A stretch of DNA of 64,000 bases from Panopea generosa (lineage: Eukaryota; Mollusca; Bivalvia; Adapedonta; Hiatellidae), in the NCBI GenBank assembly GCA_029582155.1, contig CM055908.1:18701406-18765405 (forward strand). Direction: 5' to 3'. Positions within the stretch are counted from its first letter, which is position 1. Each line of letters begins with the position of its first letter. A program made the position numbers and the translations under genes. Under the pieces are notes generated by a model. That model saw nothing but the letters and a program-made list of their open reading frames with translations. It was not told where the DNA came from and searched no databases. Shown one piece after another: positions 24,785 to 35,984 of the stretch.

Positions 24785-25150
24785 CAGACACACTAAATTA
24801 CACTTAGCTTTATCATCAATTAGTCGTCGTATTCTTTGATTTAAAGTTCCCATAAAATGATGCAACCTGGTGTTATAAAATAATGTTTATGACACTTTTT
24901 TTGGAAAAGCTATACACATAACACTTTAATGGAAATACTACAGATGTTACTGGTTTGACATGTGTAATAAAAGTGTCTGGCCTATCAGCTAATAATTCTG
25001 CGTTATGTGTCTATGACGTACGTAAATTATGCTATCGTCGATAATCAACTGCACCGTCTGATAACGATGTGCTTTCTGTTACAAAATGACCGGAAGTCTC
25101 ACTAGAATATCATTACGCTTCCTGATACTGGATATCTGTACGGTAAATCT
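24785..25150 (-). repeat. dispersed repeat block R, copy 3 (minus orientation)
   Basis: Nearly a reverse complement of 14780-15240: TTACACTTAGCTTTATCATC, CAATTAGTCGTCGTATTCTT, CTACAGATGTTACTGG, CTGGCCTATCAGCTAATAAT, TCGATAATCAACTGCACCG and CGCTTCCTGATACTGGATAT. It is inserted between the two copies of repeat D. Confidence 0.85.
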
Positions 25151-25549
25151 CGTCTGTTTGACAAAAATGTTATGTTGTATGTGCTTATATATGAATATGT
25201 GTTGTTTTTGTTTACAATAAGGGTAGTGGTTATAGGATTTTATAGATTTATATATATGGACATGGTTATTATCTCGACACTGGACCTCGTTCATACCAAC
25301 TCATTTCAATTAATTTTTTCACTGATCAAATTTCGAGATTTATTCACGAATCAGGGCTGGTTAGCACTACAAATGACTGTAGTTTCCAAAAACAAAATAA
25401 ATACAATTCCCTTCACCCGTTTTCCATTGCCAATTTCCATCGAAATGCATAAACAATCTTATATTTTAGTATCGTAGGTTGGAAATCCTTTGGAACAGCA
25501 AAATGCTAATTTAACCGCGATTTATCAATAATTCTTCAAATTTACCCGT

Positions 25550-25910
25550 ATCAACAACATGACTCCATGCCGTGAATAATTTGTAATATGCTTAAAACAG
25601 TTTCGTTAATGAACATTTCTCTCCATAAACAGATAGATGAACGTTACTTCAGAGTCATATAAGATACATTAAAGACACTCTGGCGGAAGTCATTCAAATG
25701 TATACATATATCTACAAAAGACACAGTTTGTACCGTGCGAAATAAAGCATTTTGGAGTATTTGACTATTTGTACTTTTCAAATACAGACAATAAAAAGGA
25801 AAGCAATATGTGAACAAAACTGACTGAGTTGACGCTTCGCTACATAGATGGACACGCGACAATATTCACGTGATTTATTTATTGGAACTCCTGTCAAAAA
25901 TGAAATAACT
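25550..25910. repeat. dispersed repeat D, copy 2 (first part)
   Basis: CTCCATGCCGTGAATAATTT, ATATCTACAAAAGACACAGT, ATACAGACAATAAAAAGGAA and ACGTGATTTATTTATTG parallel copy 1. About 270 bp without a counterpart (25911-26177) separates it from the second part. Confidence 0.75.
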
Positions 25911-26177
25911 TATTATGATAAGTCTATGACTGACGTTTCCCATAGTAACTTGCTATGTACATCTTAATTCGGCTGCTTTTGAATTCTTAAGCATTTAACC
26001 ATGAAATATTGTTAAATTATTAAACTGTTAAGAATTGTAATGTGTACATATTTAGTCAATAGTTTTAATATTTATACTAGTACACGTGTGCTTTGCACGT
26101 CTTGACAAATGGTTGGTCTCCCCGGCCCTTGTCCCACATGTACAAAATATGGGGGAAATGTACAGGTCACTTTGAGA

Positions 26178-26335
26178 TGGCTAAACGTTTTTCTCCGGTC
26201 CACTTTTCCAAACTTTCTCATTTCTTTCCTTACTCAGCAAAATATCAATATGGCCAGTTGTTCCAATAACATCTCTCTTACAGTCTTAAGAATATAGTTT
26301 ATTGGTAATTAACCATAGCTCTCTGAATGATGACA
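26178..26335. repeat. dispersed repeat D, copy 2 (second part)
   Basis: TTTTTCTCCGGTCCACTTTT, TCTCATTTCTTTCCTTACTC, AGCAAAATATCAATATGGCC and AGTTGTTCCAATAACATCTC parallel 24440-24535. Confidence 0.75.
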
Positions 26336-26660
26336 ATACCCCAAACTTTAAAGAAATCATCAGTTCAAAGTTACCTATTTAATTACTCAGTCACATATTT
26401 ATTATTTTTTCACTCATTCACTCTGATCAACTCACTCACTCAGTCTTTCAAATTTTTTTTTAGTATTGTTTTTTTTTGCCATTTTCTACCTAAATTGAAC
26501 CGTCAATACACCTTTTAGATATATTTCGCACTCATTTCAATTGTACAATATACGAGTAATAAATCATGTATCTATTCTGTCATTAACTGGGTAACGCTAT
26601 TATACAAACTATAAAAAAGAACGAATAGAACTAAATCTGGACCGTTTGTATTCCTTCATC

Positions 26661-26790
26661 CCCCTCTCTCATTCATTCATTCATTCATTTATTCATCGAT
26701 TCAATCATTCATTCTTTTATTCATTAACTCATTCATTCATTCATCAATCCATGAATTAATCAATCCATTAACTCTTCAACTTATCTGTCA
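26661..26790. repeat. (ATTC)n microsatellite, interrupted
   Basis: Runs of CATTCATTCATTCATT with interruptions (ATCGATTCAATC, AACTC) over about 130 bp. Confidence 0.9.
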
Positions 26791-27016
26791 TTCAATTAAG
26801 ACGAAACTGCAGTTATTATTATTATGGAAAACAGTTGCGTAAAATTGAAAGTAAGATATTTGTTAACACGTTTCCGTTGCTTTAACAATTCAACATGAAG
26901 TGAAATTTATACAATATTTTAATTTTTGTTTCCAGGTTTTGACACACTTATAATTATCAGGTGTTGTATTTCTGGGAATATAAAAATGGCCAAAAATCAC
27001 AATATACTTTAAATAC

Positions 27017-27200
27017 CTTTCGTTTCCTTGACGACCGTTTGCTCAGGTACTGCAGCTGTACTCTCATGATTTCGTTTGTTTTGAGGGTTTGGGTGGCGTT
27101 GGTATCCTGTCTCGTACTTCTAACAACGCCCAGCATGTCACTGCCGTTAATAACGTTTCCAAAATAGACAATGTTCTCTTTTTCGTCGTCAGAAACGTCC
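27017..27200 (-). CDS. candidate internal coding exon, unknown protein
   Basis: Minus-strand segment with a good acceptor (CTATCAATTTACAG, exon from 27200) and donor (AAAG|GTATTT, exon ends 27017). The 184 nt are one base completing a split codon plus 61 open codons. The peptide runs DVSDDEKENIVYFGNVINGS, DMLGVVRSTRQDTNATQTL, KTNEIMRVQLQYLSKRSSRK. Third-position choice looks coding, unlike the surrounding AT-rich DNA. Two N-x-S/T sequons (NGS, NAT) would fit an extracellular region, and the end is strongly basic. I do not recognise the family. It leaves in phase 0, compatible with the exon candidate at 3791-3922. Confidence 0.5.
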
Positions 27201-28174
27201 CTGTAAATTGATAGAATATAAATCCCGATTAACTGAATTGTTATGTATTTAGCCTGTCATTTGTGAAAAACATTAAAGCCGGCTCCTGTAGGCGTCAAAG
27301 GTAATGAGCCAACTAAACCAAATCAAAACTAAACATTAATTTAAATGCTCGGGTAAACTAGTCCAGTCGCCATTCGCGTATTATCACATTATGAGAAATT
27401 GAAATATACATTCTGAATTCCATGAATGGGGTGACCTGCAGGGCATCAGCGTCATGTCGTGTTGCTTGTTATATGATTGTCTGCAATAGTTGCACATATG
27501 TGATGCTTCTCTATTGCTTGGTTTTCATATTTGCTTTTGAATTTTTGTTATATTATTTTTGTAATGTTGTACTTGGCTTTTATCACAGTGATACACTTTA
27601 CTTTCTAGATATGCTTTGTTTTATTAAAGAGTTATTAGTGCTGGCCACAATAACCTAAATATGTATTTAGGAATGGGTGATATTCGGATTAGCAGCTTCC
27701 CTCACATGCCGTGCTTAATAAACGTATGTACTTGCCATATATTATATGAGTGTATGTGCTTAAAATATTTGTAAAAGTGCTCATTGTGTTTTATCAAAAT
27801 GGCTGTTTATTACTTAATGACATACAATCTGCTTTAATTAATTATTTATTTTCTCCCTGAAAGACAAGTGCTAATTAGGCGGTGATATTCGATTGTTTAA
27901 GATATATCTTAATCAGAACAAAGTGGTGTCTGTTGTCTTTGTCATATCTATGGAATAAATGTTGATGTAGTTTTCAGACCACTGACCTTTCAGTCTTACC
28001 ATGTAAATCTTTAAACAATATAACACAATACATACATTTACAAGTTTGTTTCGTTGCTTTATTATGTGACTGTCTACTGTGCTTGGAGTGTGACTGTATT
28101 GGTGCTTGTAATATTCTTGTTCGATCTGCAATTTCAGTCAGTGGCTGTACATGGCTAGGTTTTGTGTGTGTGTG

Positions 28175-28206
<32 letters not shown>

Positions 28207-28551
28207 TGCGCGCGGGCGTGCGTGCGTGCGTGTGCGTGCGTGCGTGTCGGAGAGAGAGATCTGAATTTGATATGCATGTTTCTTTTTTTAATATCCTCAT
28301 ATAGTAACATTGACTCCTGTACTATAGATGACATTTGTTAAAAATGATATATATATATATGTAATTTATGTCGCTTAAAAACCTCATGAAGAGGTTATTT
28401 TATGTGTTTATCGTCATGTCAATTTAAAATAGAATTTACTTACTTACTTATTAAATTAAACATGGCATTTTACGAGCACTATTCAACCACATACTACCGG
28501 TATACATGTATGCATAAGTAAACACTCCAATTATAATTACCTGCATGTATT
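27201..28551. other. AT-rich spacer with microsatellite
   Basis: No gene recognised. Contains the GT/GTGC run at 28161-28248 and a short (AT)n at about 28350. Open frames across the GT run (27974-28300 minus, 28083-28304 plus) are simple-sequence artefacts. Confidence 0.6.
28161..28248. repeat. (GT)n then (GTGC)n microsatellite
   Basis: A run of GT dinucleotides passes into CGTG tetranucleotides and ends before GAGAGAGA. Alternating purine-pyrimidine throughout. Confidence 0.95.
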
Positions 28552-28689
28552 CTACGTTAGAAACATTTTATTGGCCTCCTGTTCTTCAATGATATTCAGA
28601 ACCTGCGTTAAAATGTCACCGCAGTCGTATTTCAGACATGCTGCGATCTGACGAGTGTCACGGCGGTGTGTAAGACGGATATTGTCCTT
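28552..28689 (-). CDS. candidate terminal coding exon, unknown protein
   Basis: A minus-strand acceptor-like TTACCTACACAG is followed from 28689 by 45 open codons and a TAG at 28552-28554. The peptide starts KDNIRLTHRRDTRQIAACLK and continues YDCGDILTQVLNIIEEQEA. The predicted helix DILTQVLNIIEEQEAN and balanced codon use look protein-like. The acceptor is only moderate and no polyadenylation signal is obvious nearby. It cannot be joined directly in phase to 27017-27200, so it may be the last exon of another gene or transcript, or a chance frame. Confidence 0.25.
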   Translation of the reverse strand, partial: KDNIRLTHRRDTRQIAACLKYDCGDILTQVLNIIEEQEANKMFLT

Positions 28690-28918
28690 CTGTGTAGGTA
28701 AGCCCTCATTCGCGGCCGATATCCTATACTTACGTAATTACCCGCTTTACCTATACTGTCCAATAATGCATGATTGCAAACGGCGTGACGGCGAATAACC
28801 CGTGCTGATATAGTCAATATCTTAGTTTATATATAGGGTATATTTGTTTTTATTAACTGTGTTTTAGGAAATAAATAACAATGTTAATAAGAAGTTATTG
28901 CAGTATATCAATTTATGA

Positions 28919-30592
28919 AGTTAAAATATGTCATTATAGATATGTCACTGGAGATACGTCATTGGAGATACGTCACTGTGAATATGTTACTGTGGATATG
29001 TCACTGAAGATATGCCACTGTATATATACCATTAGAGATATGTCACTGTGGATATGTTACTGTGGATATGTCACTGGATTTATGTCACTGAAGATATGCC
29101 ACTGGAGATATGTCACATTAGATATGTCATTGGAGATATGTCACTGTGGATATGTCACTGGATATATGTCACTGTAAATATGTCACTGGAGATATGTCAC
29201 TGTGGATATGTAACTGTGGATATGTCACTGTTGATATGTCACGGCGGAGATGTCACTGTCGATTTGTCACTGCGGATATGTCACTGTCGATTTGTCACTG
29301 TGGATATGTCACTGCCAATATGTCACTGCAGATATGTCACTGGATATATATATATCACTGGAGATATGTTACTGGAGATATGTCACTGTCGATTTGTCAC
29401 TGTATATGATATGCTACAGTAGATAAGTCACTGTAGATGTCACTGTGGACATGTCACTGCAGATACGTCACTGTAGATACGTCACTGTAGATATGTCACT
29501 GTACTTATGTTACTGCAGAAACGTCACTGTAGATATGTCCCTGTAGATACGTCACTGTAGATATGTCACTGTAGATATGTCACTGTGGATATGTCACTGC
29601 GGATATGTCACTGTAGATGTCAGTGTTGAGTTGTAACTGCGTATATGTCACTGTAGATGTCACTTTCGATTTGTCACTATGGATATGTCACTGTGGACAT
29701 GTCACTACGGATATGTCAATGTAGACAACAGTGTCGATTTATCACTGGAGATATGTCACTGTGGATATGTCGCTGCGAATATGTCACTGCGGATATATCA
29801 CTGTAGATATGTCACTGAAGATATGTCACTGTGGATATGTCACTGTGGATATGTCACTGTGGTTATGTCACTGTAGATGAAATGCTACTGTAGATATGTC
29901 ACTGTAGATGTCACTGTGGCTATGCCACTGTAGATACGTCACTGTAGATACGTCACAGTAGATTTGTCACTGTATATATGTCACTGTAGATCTGTCACGA
30001 TAAATATGTCACTGTGGATGCCACTGTGGTTATGCCACTTTGGGTATGTCACTGTGGATATGCCACTGTATATATGCCAATGTATGTCATTGTAGATATG
30101 TCACTGTACATATGTCATTGTAGATACGTCACTGTAGATATGTCACTGTACATATGTCACTGTGCATATGTCACCGTAGATATGCCACTGAATATATGCC
30201 ACTGTAGATACGTCACTGTTGATATGTCACTGTACATATGTCACTGTAGATATGTGACTGTAGATATGTCAATGTACATATGTCACTGCAGATATGTGAC
30301 TGTAGATGTCACTGTAGATATGTCACTGGAAATATGTCACTGGATATATGCCACTGTGCATATATCACTGACGATATGTCACTGGAGACATTACACTGGA
30401 GATGTTACTATAGATATGTCACCTAAGATATGCCACTGTAGATATGACACTGTATACATAATGTCACTGTACATAAGTCACTGAAGATATGTCACTCAGG
30501 ATATGTCACTGGATATATTACACTGGAGATGTAACTTTGGATATGTCACTGGAGATATGTCACTGTAGATGTCGCTGTAGATATGTCACTGT
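28919..30592. repeat. 14-bp minisatellite, about 120 copies
   Basis: Unit GATATGTCACTGTA, with common variants GGATATGTCACTGT, GATACGTCACTGTA and GATGTCACTGT (shortened). The unit does not change phase often, so frames read as MSLWICHCGYVTVD-type repeats (for example 29048-29422 and 30014-30484). These are translation artefacts. Confidence 0.95.
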
Positions 30593-30963
30593 TAAAACTA
30601 ATTTAATTAATAAGTATATTGATTATTAAACAAGCTGTCAAAGATAACTTAAATACAAATACAATTATTTTTATTCAGCACATGTATAATATGGCCTACG
30701 CAAAATACATGAAAATATAAATTTAGTGAAAATATGAGTAATTAGACATATCATTAGTAAATAATACGCTTCATATTCGTGGAAACTACTTCGTATGCTC
30801 TAAATTTTTTTAAAAATAGACTTCTTTTTAATTAATTTATACGCATACTGTAAAATTGTTACTATACTCTTCCCATACACTCGTATGTATGTTATATTTA
30901 TGTTCCGCCAATTGTCGGCGATAAACATGTGAATAAATTTGAACTGAAATAAACCAATTGCAA
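30593..30963. other. AT-rich spacer, nothing recognised
   Basis: Short unique stretch between two tandem arrays. No frame or repeat worth naming. Confidence 0.5.

Positions 30964-31025
<62 letters not shown>
30964..31025. repeat. (ATT)n microsatellite
   Basis: About 20 uninterrupted ATT trinucleotides, passing into an AGT run after ATAATAATAAGCAGC. Confidence 0.97.
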
Positions 31026-31027
<2 letters not shown>

Positions 31028-31035
31028 ATAATAAG

Positions 31036-31073
31036 CAGCAGTAGTAGTAGTAGTAATAGAAATAGTAGTAGTC

Positions 31074-31125
<52 letters not shown>

Positions 31126-31290
31126 ATTTAGTAGTAGTATTAGTAGTAGTAATAGCAGCTGCAGCAGTAGTATTAGTAATAGCATCAGTAACAGTAGTAG
31201 TGGCAGTAGTAGTATTAGCATCAGTAACAGTAGTAGTGGCAGTAGTAGTAGTTGTAGTTGCAGTAGTAGTAGTAGCAACATTAGTAGCAC
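31036..31290. repeat. (AGT)n microsatellite, interrupted
   Basis: AGT/GTA triplets with AGC, ATT and AAC interruptions, including a 33-bp repeat with GCATCAGTAACAGTAGTAGT at about 31180 and 31213. Trinucleotide structure keeps all frames open. The 175- and 130-codon minus-strand frames are artefacts. Confidence 0.95.
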
Positions 31291-31600
31291 CTAACCCAGC
31301 GGAAAACAGGGAATTTAACACGAACAATTTTCATTTTCTTCCCATGTTTGTAGTGCACTTTCAATTTGAATCAATGTAAATTGAGATATTTATCACTAAC
31401 TTATTTTCACATTGGTAGTGGCTATGCCGCCTGCGAATTCAGACCCCAATTCTCCATTGCAATGATAATCAGAAAAAAACTATATATCTTGCCTTAGATA
31501 TTTTAAATTGCCATGTCGAACAAAACAATTTTATTAACAAATTTGAGAAGCGAATTTATAACCTCAAGTCGTGTCATTTGATATTTATTACAACAGACCA

Positions 31601-31902
31601 CCGCAGCGATGGTCTGGAGGTGGAGCGTCCGCCTCGTATACGGAAGACCGTGGGTTCGAGTCATATTGGGTCATATCAATAACTTGAAATAGTGGTACTA
31701 GAACCTACTCGCTTGGTGCTCAGCATTTAGAGGACAGTTCTAAGTCTGGTCGACCCGGTGTCAGTATAATGTGACTGGGTAGGGTATCATACCATGTGTC
31801 TGCGGCACGATACTCCAGTGCGGCAGCGCTCAGAATACTTCCTCAAGTAGACCCCATGGAGACAAGACTGACAAAGTGTTGAAAATGACGCTCAACTCCA
31901 TC
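31601..31902 (+). mobile_element. tRNA-derived SINE (family A)
   Basis: The tRNA-like head has an A box (GATGGTCTGGAGGTGGAGCG) and a B box (GTGGGTTCGAGTCAT). The body has GACTGGGTAGGGTATCATAC, CATGTGTCTGCGGCACGATA and CTCCAGTGCGGCAGCGCT, and ends GTGTTGAAAATGACGCTCAA. A second copy lies in reverse at 42821-43129. About 300 bp, no coding capacity. Confidence 0.8.
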
Positions 31903-32699
31903 GTGTACAACAAGTATTACGATAGAGACCAACATTCCCATAAGAACACAATGGAGAGGTCGACGTTGGCAAAATCTCCGAATAGAGGGTTGCATTGATG
32001 CAACTACAACCAGTGCGGAATATAATTATACATAATGCATACTGTATTTGGATATTTCTTTCGTCATAAAATCGGCGATCTGGCATTCATATTTAAAGAA
32101 ACATGCTGTTTGTGCATCTTTCATATCACCTGATAGGTTTTTCTCGGATTGATAAAAAACATTCATAACAGAATGAGTGCATGGTCACCTTTTTAATATA
32201 TTACTTTTCTTGTATTGGTTGAGATTTCATGGACATTGCATTGGTACAAAGTTATGAAAAATTTCTGGATTTTCGTAGACTGTAGAACCGGTCCTAAAGC
32301 GCTCCTGCTAGGTATCGTTACATGGCAGTGGCATACGAGCAAGCCGGTTTATACTGCAGAATGGACCCAACATTTCCCACTTTGGTTGGGCACATAGCAG
32401 CGAGAGCATGTTGATTGGTCAGTTCAGCTCCAGTTTCAGCACTGAATGAATGAATATTGAAGATTGAGTTCATTTAGGCCGATTGCAGCAAAAATGTAAA
32501 TATTTGCTTATGACGACATGGTTCTTCGGTGTTTTCTAAAATTACAACTTAATAATACTCTTGCACGCAGTGGTCTGTTTTTGTATTTGATTAGAGACTC
32601 TAGCCAACTTCTACAACTCTACTGGAAAATATTAATCGTGTAACACTTGGTTTTAAAATGTATTTAAGTTACTTTAAGTTATTACAAGTTAGGCAAATC

Positions 32700-32823
32700 A
32701 CGCACCGAAGTCGTACTAAGCATATGCTGAAACAATACCCTACTCCGTGGTGGGGGATCCGAACACCCGACCCTCCGGTCCTGGGTCCGATGCTGCACCA
32801 CTAGACCACAATTCTGTCGCTTG
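32700..32823 (-). mobile_element. tRNA-derived SINE fragment (family E)
   Basis: Minus strand: A box TTGTGGTCTAGTGGTGCAGC, B box GGGTGTTCGGATCCCCC, then AGCATATGCTTAGTAC, which is shared with the copy at 53430-53665. Confidence 0.65.
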
Positions 32824-32844
32824 ATATGAGAAAACGAAAAATAG

Positions 32845-33525
32845 CACTCAGCAGTTTGATAGATGTGCAGTTTGATATGACATTCAGATATTAATATTCA
32901 ACATTTTAATAGGAGATACCGATAATGGCATTGAGCAGTTTGATAGGAGATACCGATATTGGCATTCAGAAGTTTAATAGGAGAAATCGATGATGGTATT
33001 CAGCAGTTTGATAGGCGATACAGATATTGACATTCAGCCGTTCGATAGGAGATACCGATAACGGCATCTGGCAAATTGATAGGAGATATCGATAGTGACA
33101 CTCCACAGCTTGATAGGAGATACCGATAATGGCATTCAGCAGTTTAATAAGAGATACCGATAACGGCATTCAGCAGTTTGATAGGAGATACCGATAACGG
33201 CATTCGGCAGTTTGATAGGACATACCGACAATGGCATTCAGCAGTTCCATAGGAGATACCGATAATGGTATTCAGCAGTTTGATAGGAGATACCGATAAT
33301 GGCATTCAGCAGTTTGATAGGAGATACCGATAACGGCATTCGGCAGTTTGATAGGAGATACCGACAATGGCATTCAGCAGTTCCATAGGAGATACCAATA
33401 ATGGCATTCAGCAGTTTGATAGGAGATACCGATAATGGCATTCAGCAGTTTGATAGGAGATACCGATAACGGCATTCGGCAGTTTGATAGGAGATAAAGA
33501 TAATGACATTCAGCAGTTTGATAGG
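32845..33525. repeat. 34-bp minisatellite (about 20 copies) with 136-bp sub-periodicity
   Basis: Unit GATACCGATAATGGCATTCA + GCAGTTTGATAGGA (34 bp, starts at 33425 and 33459). The variant GCAGTTCCATAGGAGATACC recurs after 136 bp (33240 and 33376), exactly four units, showing block duplication. Minus-strand frames of about 65 codons here are repeat translations. Confidence 0.95.
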
Positions 33526-33990
33526 CCAATAATATAAATAGCATGACGGCGTTTATTGACATCTCGTAAATTCACTGTATCCCATAATATTTCTTGGATA
33601 AACAGGAGAGCTACTCATATCAATTTTGTTTCATAGAAATTGTCTCTTATCTTCATGCTGTAATTAACTGAGACGAACTAAGATTTAATGAGAAAATCAA
33701 TTTTAACAGACAGAATGATGTACCAAAGATACTTGTCCTCTGCAATATGCAGCGTACAATGGCACAATAAAAAAACAGGTACAAAAAGGTCATTTCAGAG
33801 AGCAAATTCAACTGGTGAAATTAAATAAATATTGCGATAGTAATACAATCGTTCTGTTTTCCAGTGTATTGTTTACTTGTTGTGTTATTCTAGTATGTTT
33901 TTAAATTGAATTGCTCTTTATAATTTGTGTCGTAGTGTGCAGCAAAAGAGCGTAGTCTAATATGAGCAACTGCATTCAGCTCCTCTTGAA
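33526..33990. other. AT-rich spacer, nothing recognised
   Basis: No repeat or frame recognised between the 34-bp array and the element starting at about 33991. Confidence 0.5.
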
Positions 33991-35035
33991 TAAACAAGGG
34001 GGTCAGAATGGCCCTAAATCGCTCACCTGAGGCAGAGGAGACAATGCCAAAGAAGACAATTTTTGCAGAAGCTTGAGTGTACATAAATTCATATAATGCA
34101 ATTTTGTCGATTTTAGGACCATAACAACCGACATTAATTATCAAATTATACCAGTTCAAGAGCTTGTCCAAGATAGTATGGTCACACAACAACTGTGTAA
34201 GTTTAATTATGATCAAATATAAACTGTGATTGCTAGAGTGCACACAACATCAAATACACACAAGTTTTGACAATTCAAGGGTCATAACTCTGACAATATT
34301 TATCCAGTTGGCCAGTTCAAGAACTCGTTCAATATATTATAGTTACATAATAACTGTATAAGTCTGTCAAAGATTAAATGAAAACTGCAAGTGCTAGATG
34401 CACACAAGGTCAAATAATGCATTTTTTTATGATTCAAGGGCCATAACTCAGACATTAATTACCAAATTTGACCAGTTCAATCACTTGTCTAAGATCTTAT
34501 GGTTATATAACAACTGCGTAAGTTTGGTGAGGATCAAATGTAAAATGCTGGTACTATAGTGCACACATGGTCAAATAGTGCAGTTTTTGATAACTGAAAG
34601 GCAATTTCTCTGAAATGAGTATTCGGAACTTGTCCAAGATATTATGGTTATATAACTACTGTGTAAGTTTGGTGATAATCAAATGAAAGATGTGGGTGCT
34701 AGAGTTCACACAAGGACAAATGGTGCATTTTTTATGTTTCACGCCATAACTCCGACATAAATACTCCGATTTGGCCAGTTTAAGAACTGCCAAAACTCCG
34801 ACATCAATAATCTGATTTGGCCAGTTCAAGAACTTGTCCAAGATGTTATGGTAATATAACTACTCTGCAAGTTTAGTGAAGATCAAATTAAATATGTGGG
34901 TGTTAGAGTGCACACACGGTCAAATAGTGCATTTTTTAATGTTTCAAGGGCCACAACTCTGACATTAATCATCTGATTTGTCCAGTAGTTCATGACCTTG
35001 TCCTAGATATTATGTCTATATAACTACATAAAGCG
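33991..35035 (+). mobile_element. non-autonomous bivalve-type element with internal 160-bp tandem units
   Basis: Opens with AACAAGGGGGTCAGAATGGC and CCTAAATCGCTCACCTGAGG, the same head as the element at 42669. From about 34080 it consists of five to six diverged units of about 160 bp (GTCATAACTCTGAC at 34281, GCCATAACTCAGAC at 34440, related text at about 34601, 34743 and 34949). Each unit carries TTGGCCAGTTCAAGAACT, a TTATGGTTATATAAC-like stretch and GCACACAAGGTCAAATAGTG. No long coding frame. The right end is not certain. Transposon class is undetermined. Confidence 0.7.
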
Positions 35036-35709
35036 TCTTACTCAAGTACATCACATGTAGCTGTGGTGGTTGAACAAACACACAACCCCTTCTGATCTTT
35101 GGATTAAGGCCATGCGCTCAATAAAATTTGATTTCATACCTTGTATTACGATATTAGGCCCTTATGACTCACAAATTTGATTGAGTCCAATTCTGTTAAT
35201 TATCTTCATGAAGATGCATTGGTTAAAAATATCAAACATTCTGAATTGTCTTTAATAAATCTTTCCTACTTTAAGGCGTTATATTCTGGCTTTCTTTTCA
35301 CAAACACAATAGGGAATTGTAGTTCTCAGACTGATGGTAATAAAACTTATATGATATAATAAAGGCCGACTCGCAGACAGCTATTTGTATTTTCATTTGT
35401 AGCTATAAAGCAAATAATGTCATTCTCAGCGTCATGTAACCGAAAAATAGGAATTCTTTGATCACACACTGCACTCATTAAAATAAATAATTGCTACAGG
35501 CAAGATTTAATGGATCTTGGATATAATTTTATATTCAATTTACTTATGTTTCAAATCTGTCAATTCATTCCGAGACATACTCCATGAATTAATACTACAT
35601 CAAGGGCTTATATTATTATGTCCTCGACTATACAAATATATCAACAGAACAGAATTTTATTGCTCTAACTTGTGTGCAGTTTATCATCAGATATAAATAC
35701 AACATGCCA

Positions 35710-35955
35710 GGCCTTCTTAGTTCAGTCGGTAGCATGTCTGACTATCAAACCAGGGATTGTGAGTTTGACTTCCTACCTGGCCATATTCTCCACGATGATT
35801 TATATATGACATTGTGCCTCATATTATCATTCATCTTTCATCGCTGATTCAGAAGGGGAAGTTATCATTTACTTGTGGAGACGGCTGTGCTGGAGTACTG
35901 GCTAAACCTTCCAGGATCCCAGGAAAGAGTGGTTAGGTTAACTGATTATTCAAGT
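35710..35955 (+). mobile_element. tRNA-derived SINE (family B), 3' truncated
   Basis: Head GCCTTCTTAGTTCAGTCGGT + AGCATGTCTGACT with an A box of classic tRNA form. The decayed B box is GATTGTGAGTTTGACTTCC. The body is ACATTGTGCCTCATATTATC, CTGATTCAGAAGGGGAAG, GAGTACTGGCTAAACCTTCC and AGGATCCCAGGAAAGAGTGG. It lacks the final GGATGGCATAAAAATGACGC tail seen in the copy at 43885-44185. Confidence 0.8.
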
Positions 35956-35984
35956 TATCACTCAAATACAATGTGCATAAATAT

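Noticed and set aside
29048-30484. Frames reading MSLWICHCGYVTVD-like repeats, up to 156 codons, Cys-rich
   Set aside because: Direct product of the 14-bp unit; three frames give the same peptide set. Not a cysteine-rich repeat protein.
30800-31327. Poly-Thr/Asn frame of 175 codons and overlapping poly-Leu/Ile frame
   Set aside because: Trinucleotide microsatellite in which every frame is open.
32215-32397. 60-codon plus-strand frame with Trp-rich sequence
   Set aside because: No paired splice sites or recognisable motif; considered on both strands without support.
35710-35775. tRNA-like GTTCAGTCGGTAGC head
   Set aside because: Same family-B SINE body follows it; B box is decayed.
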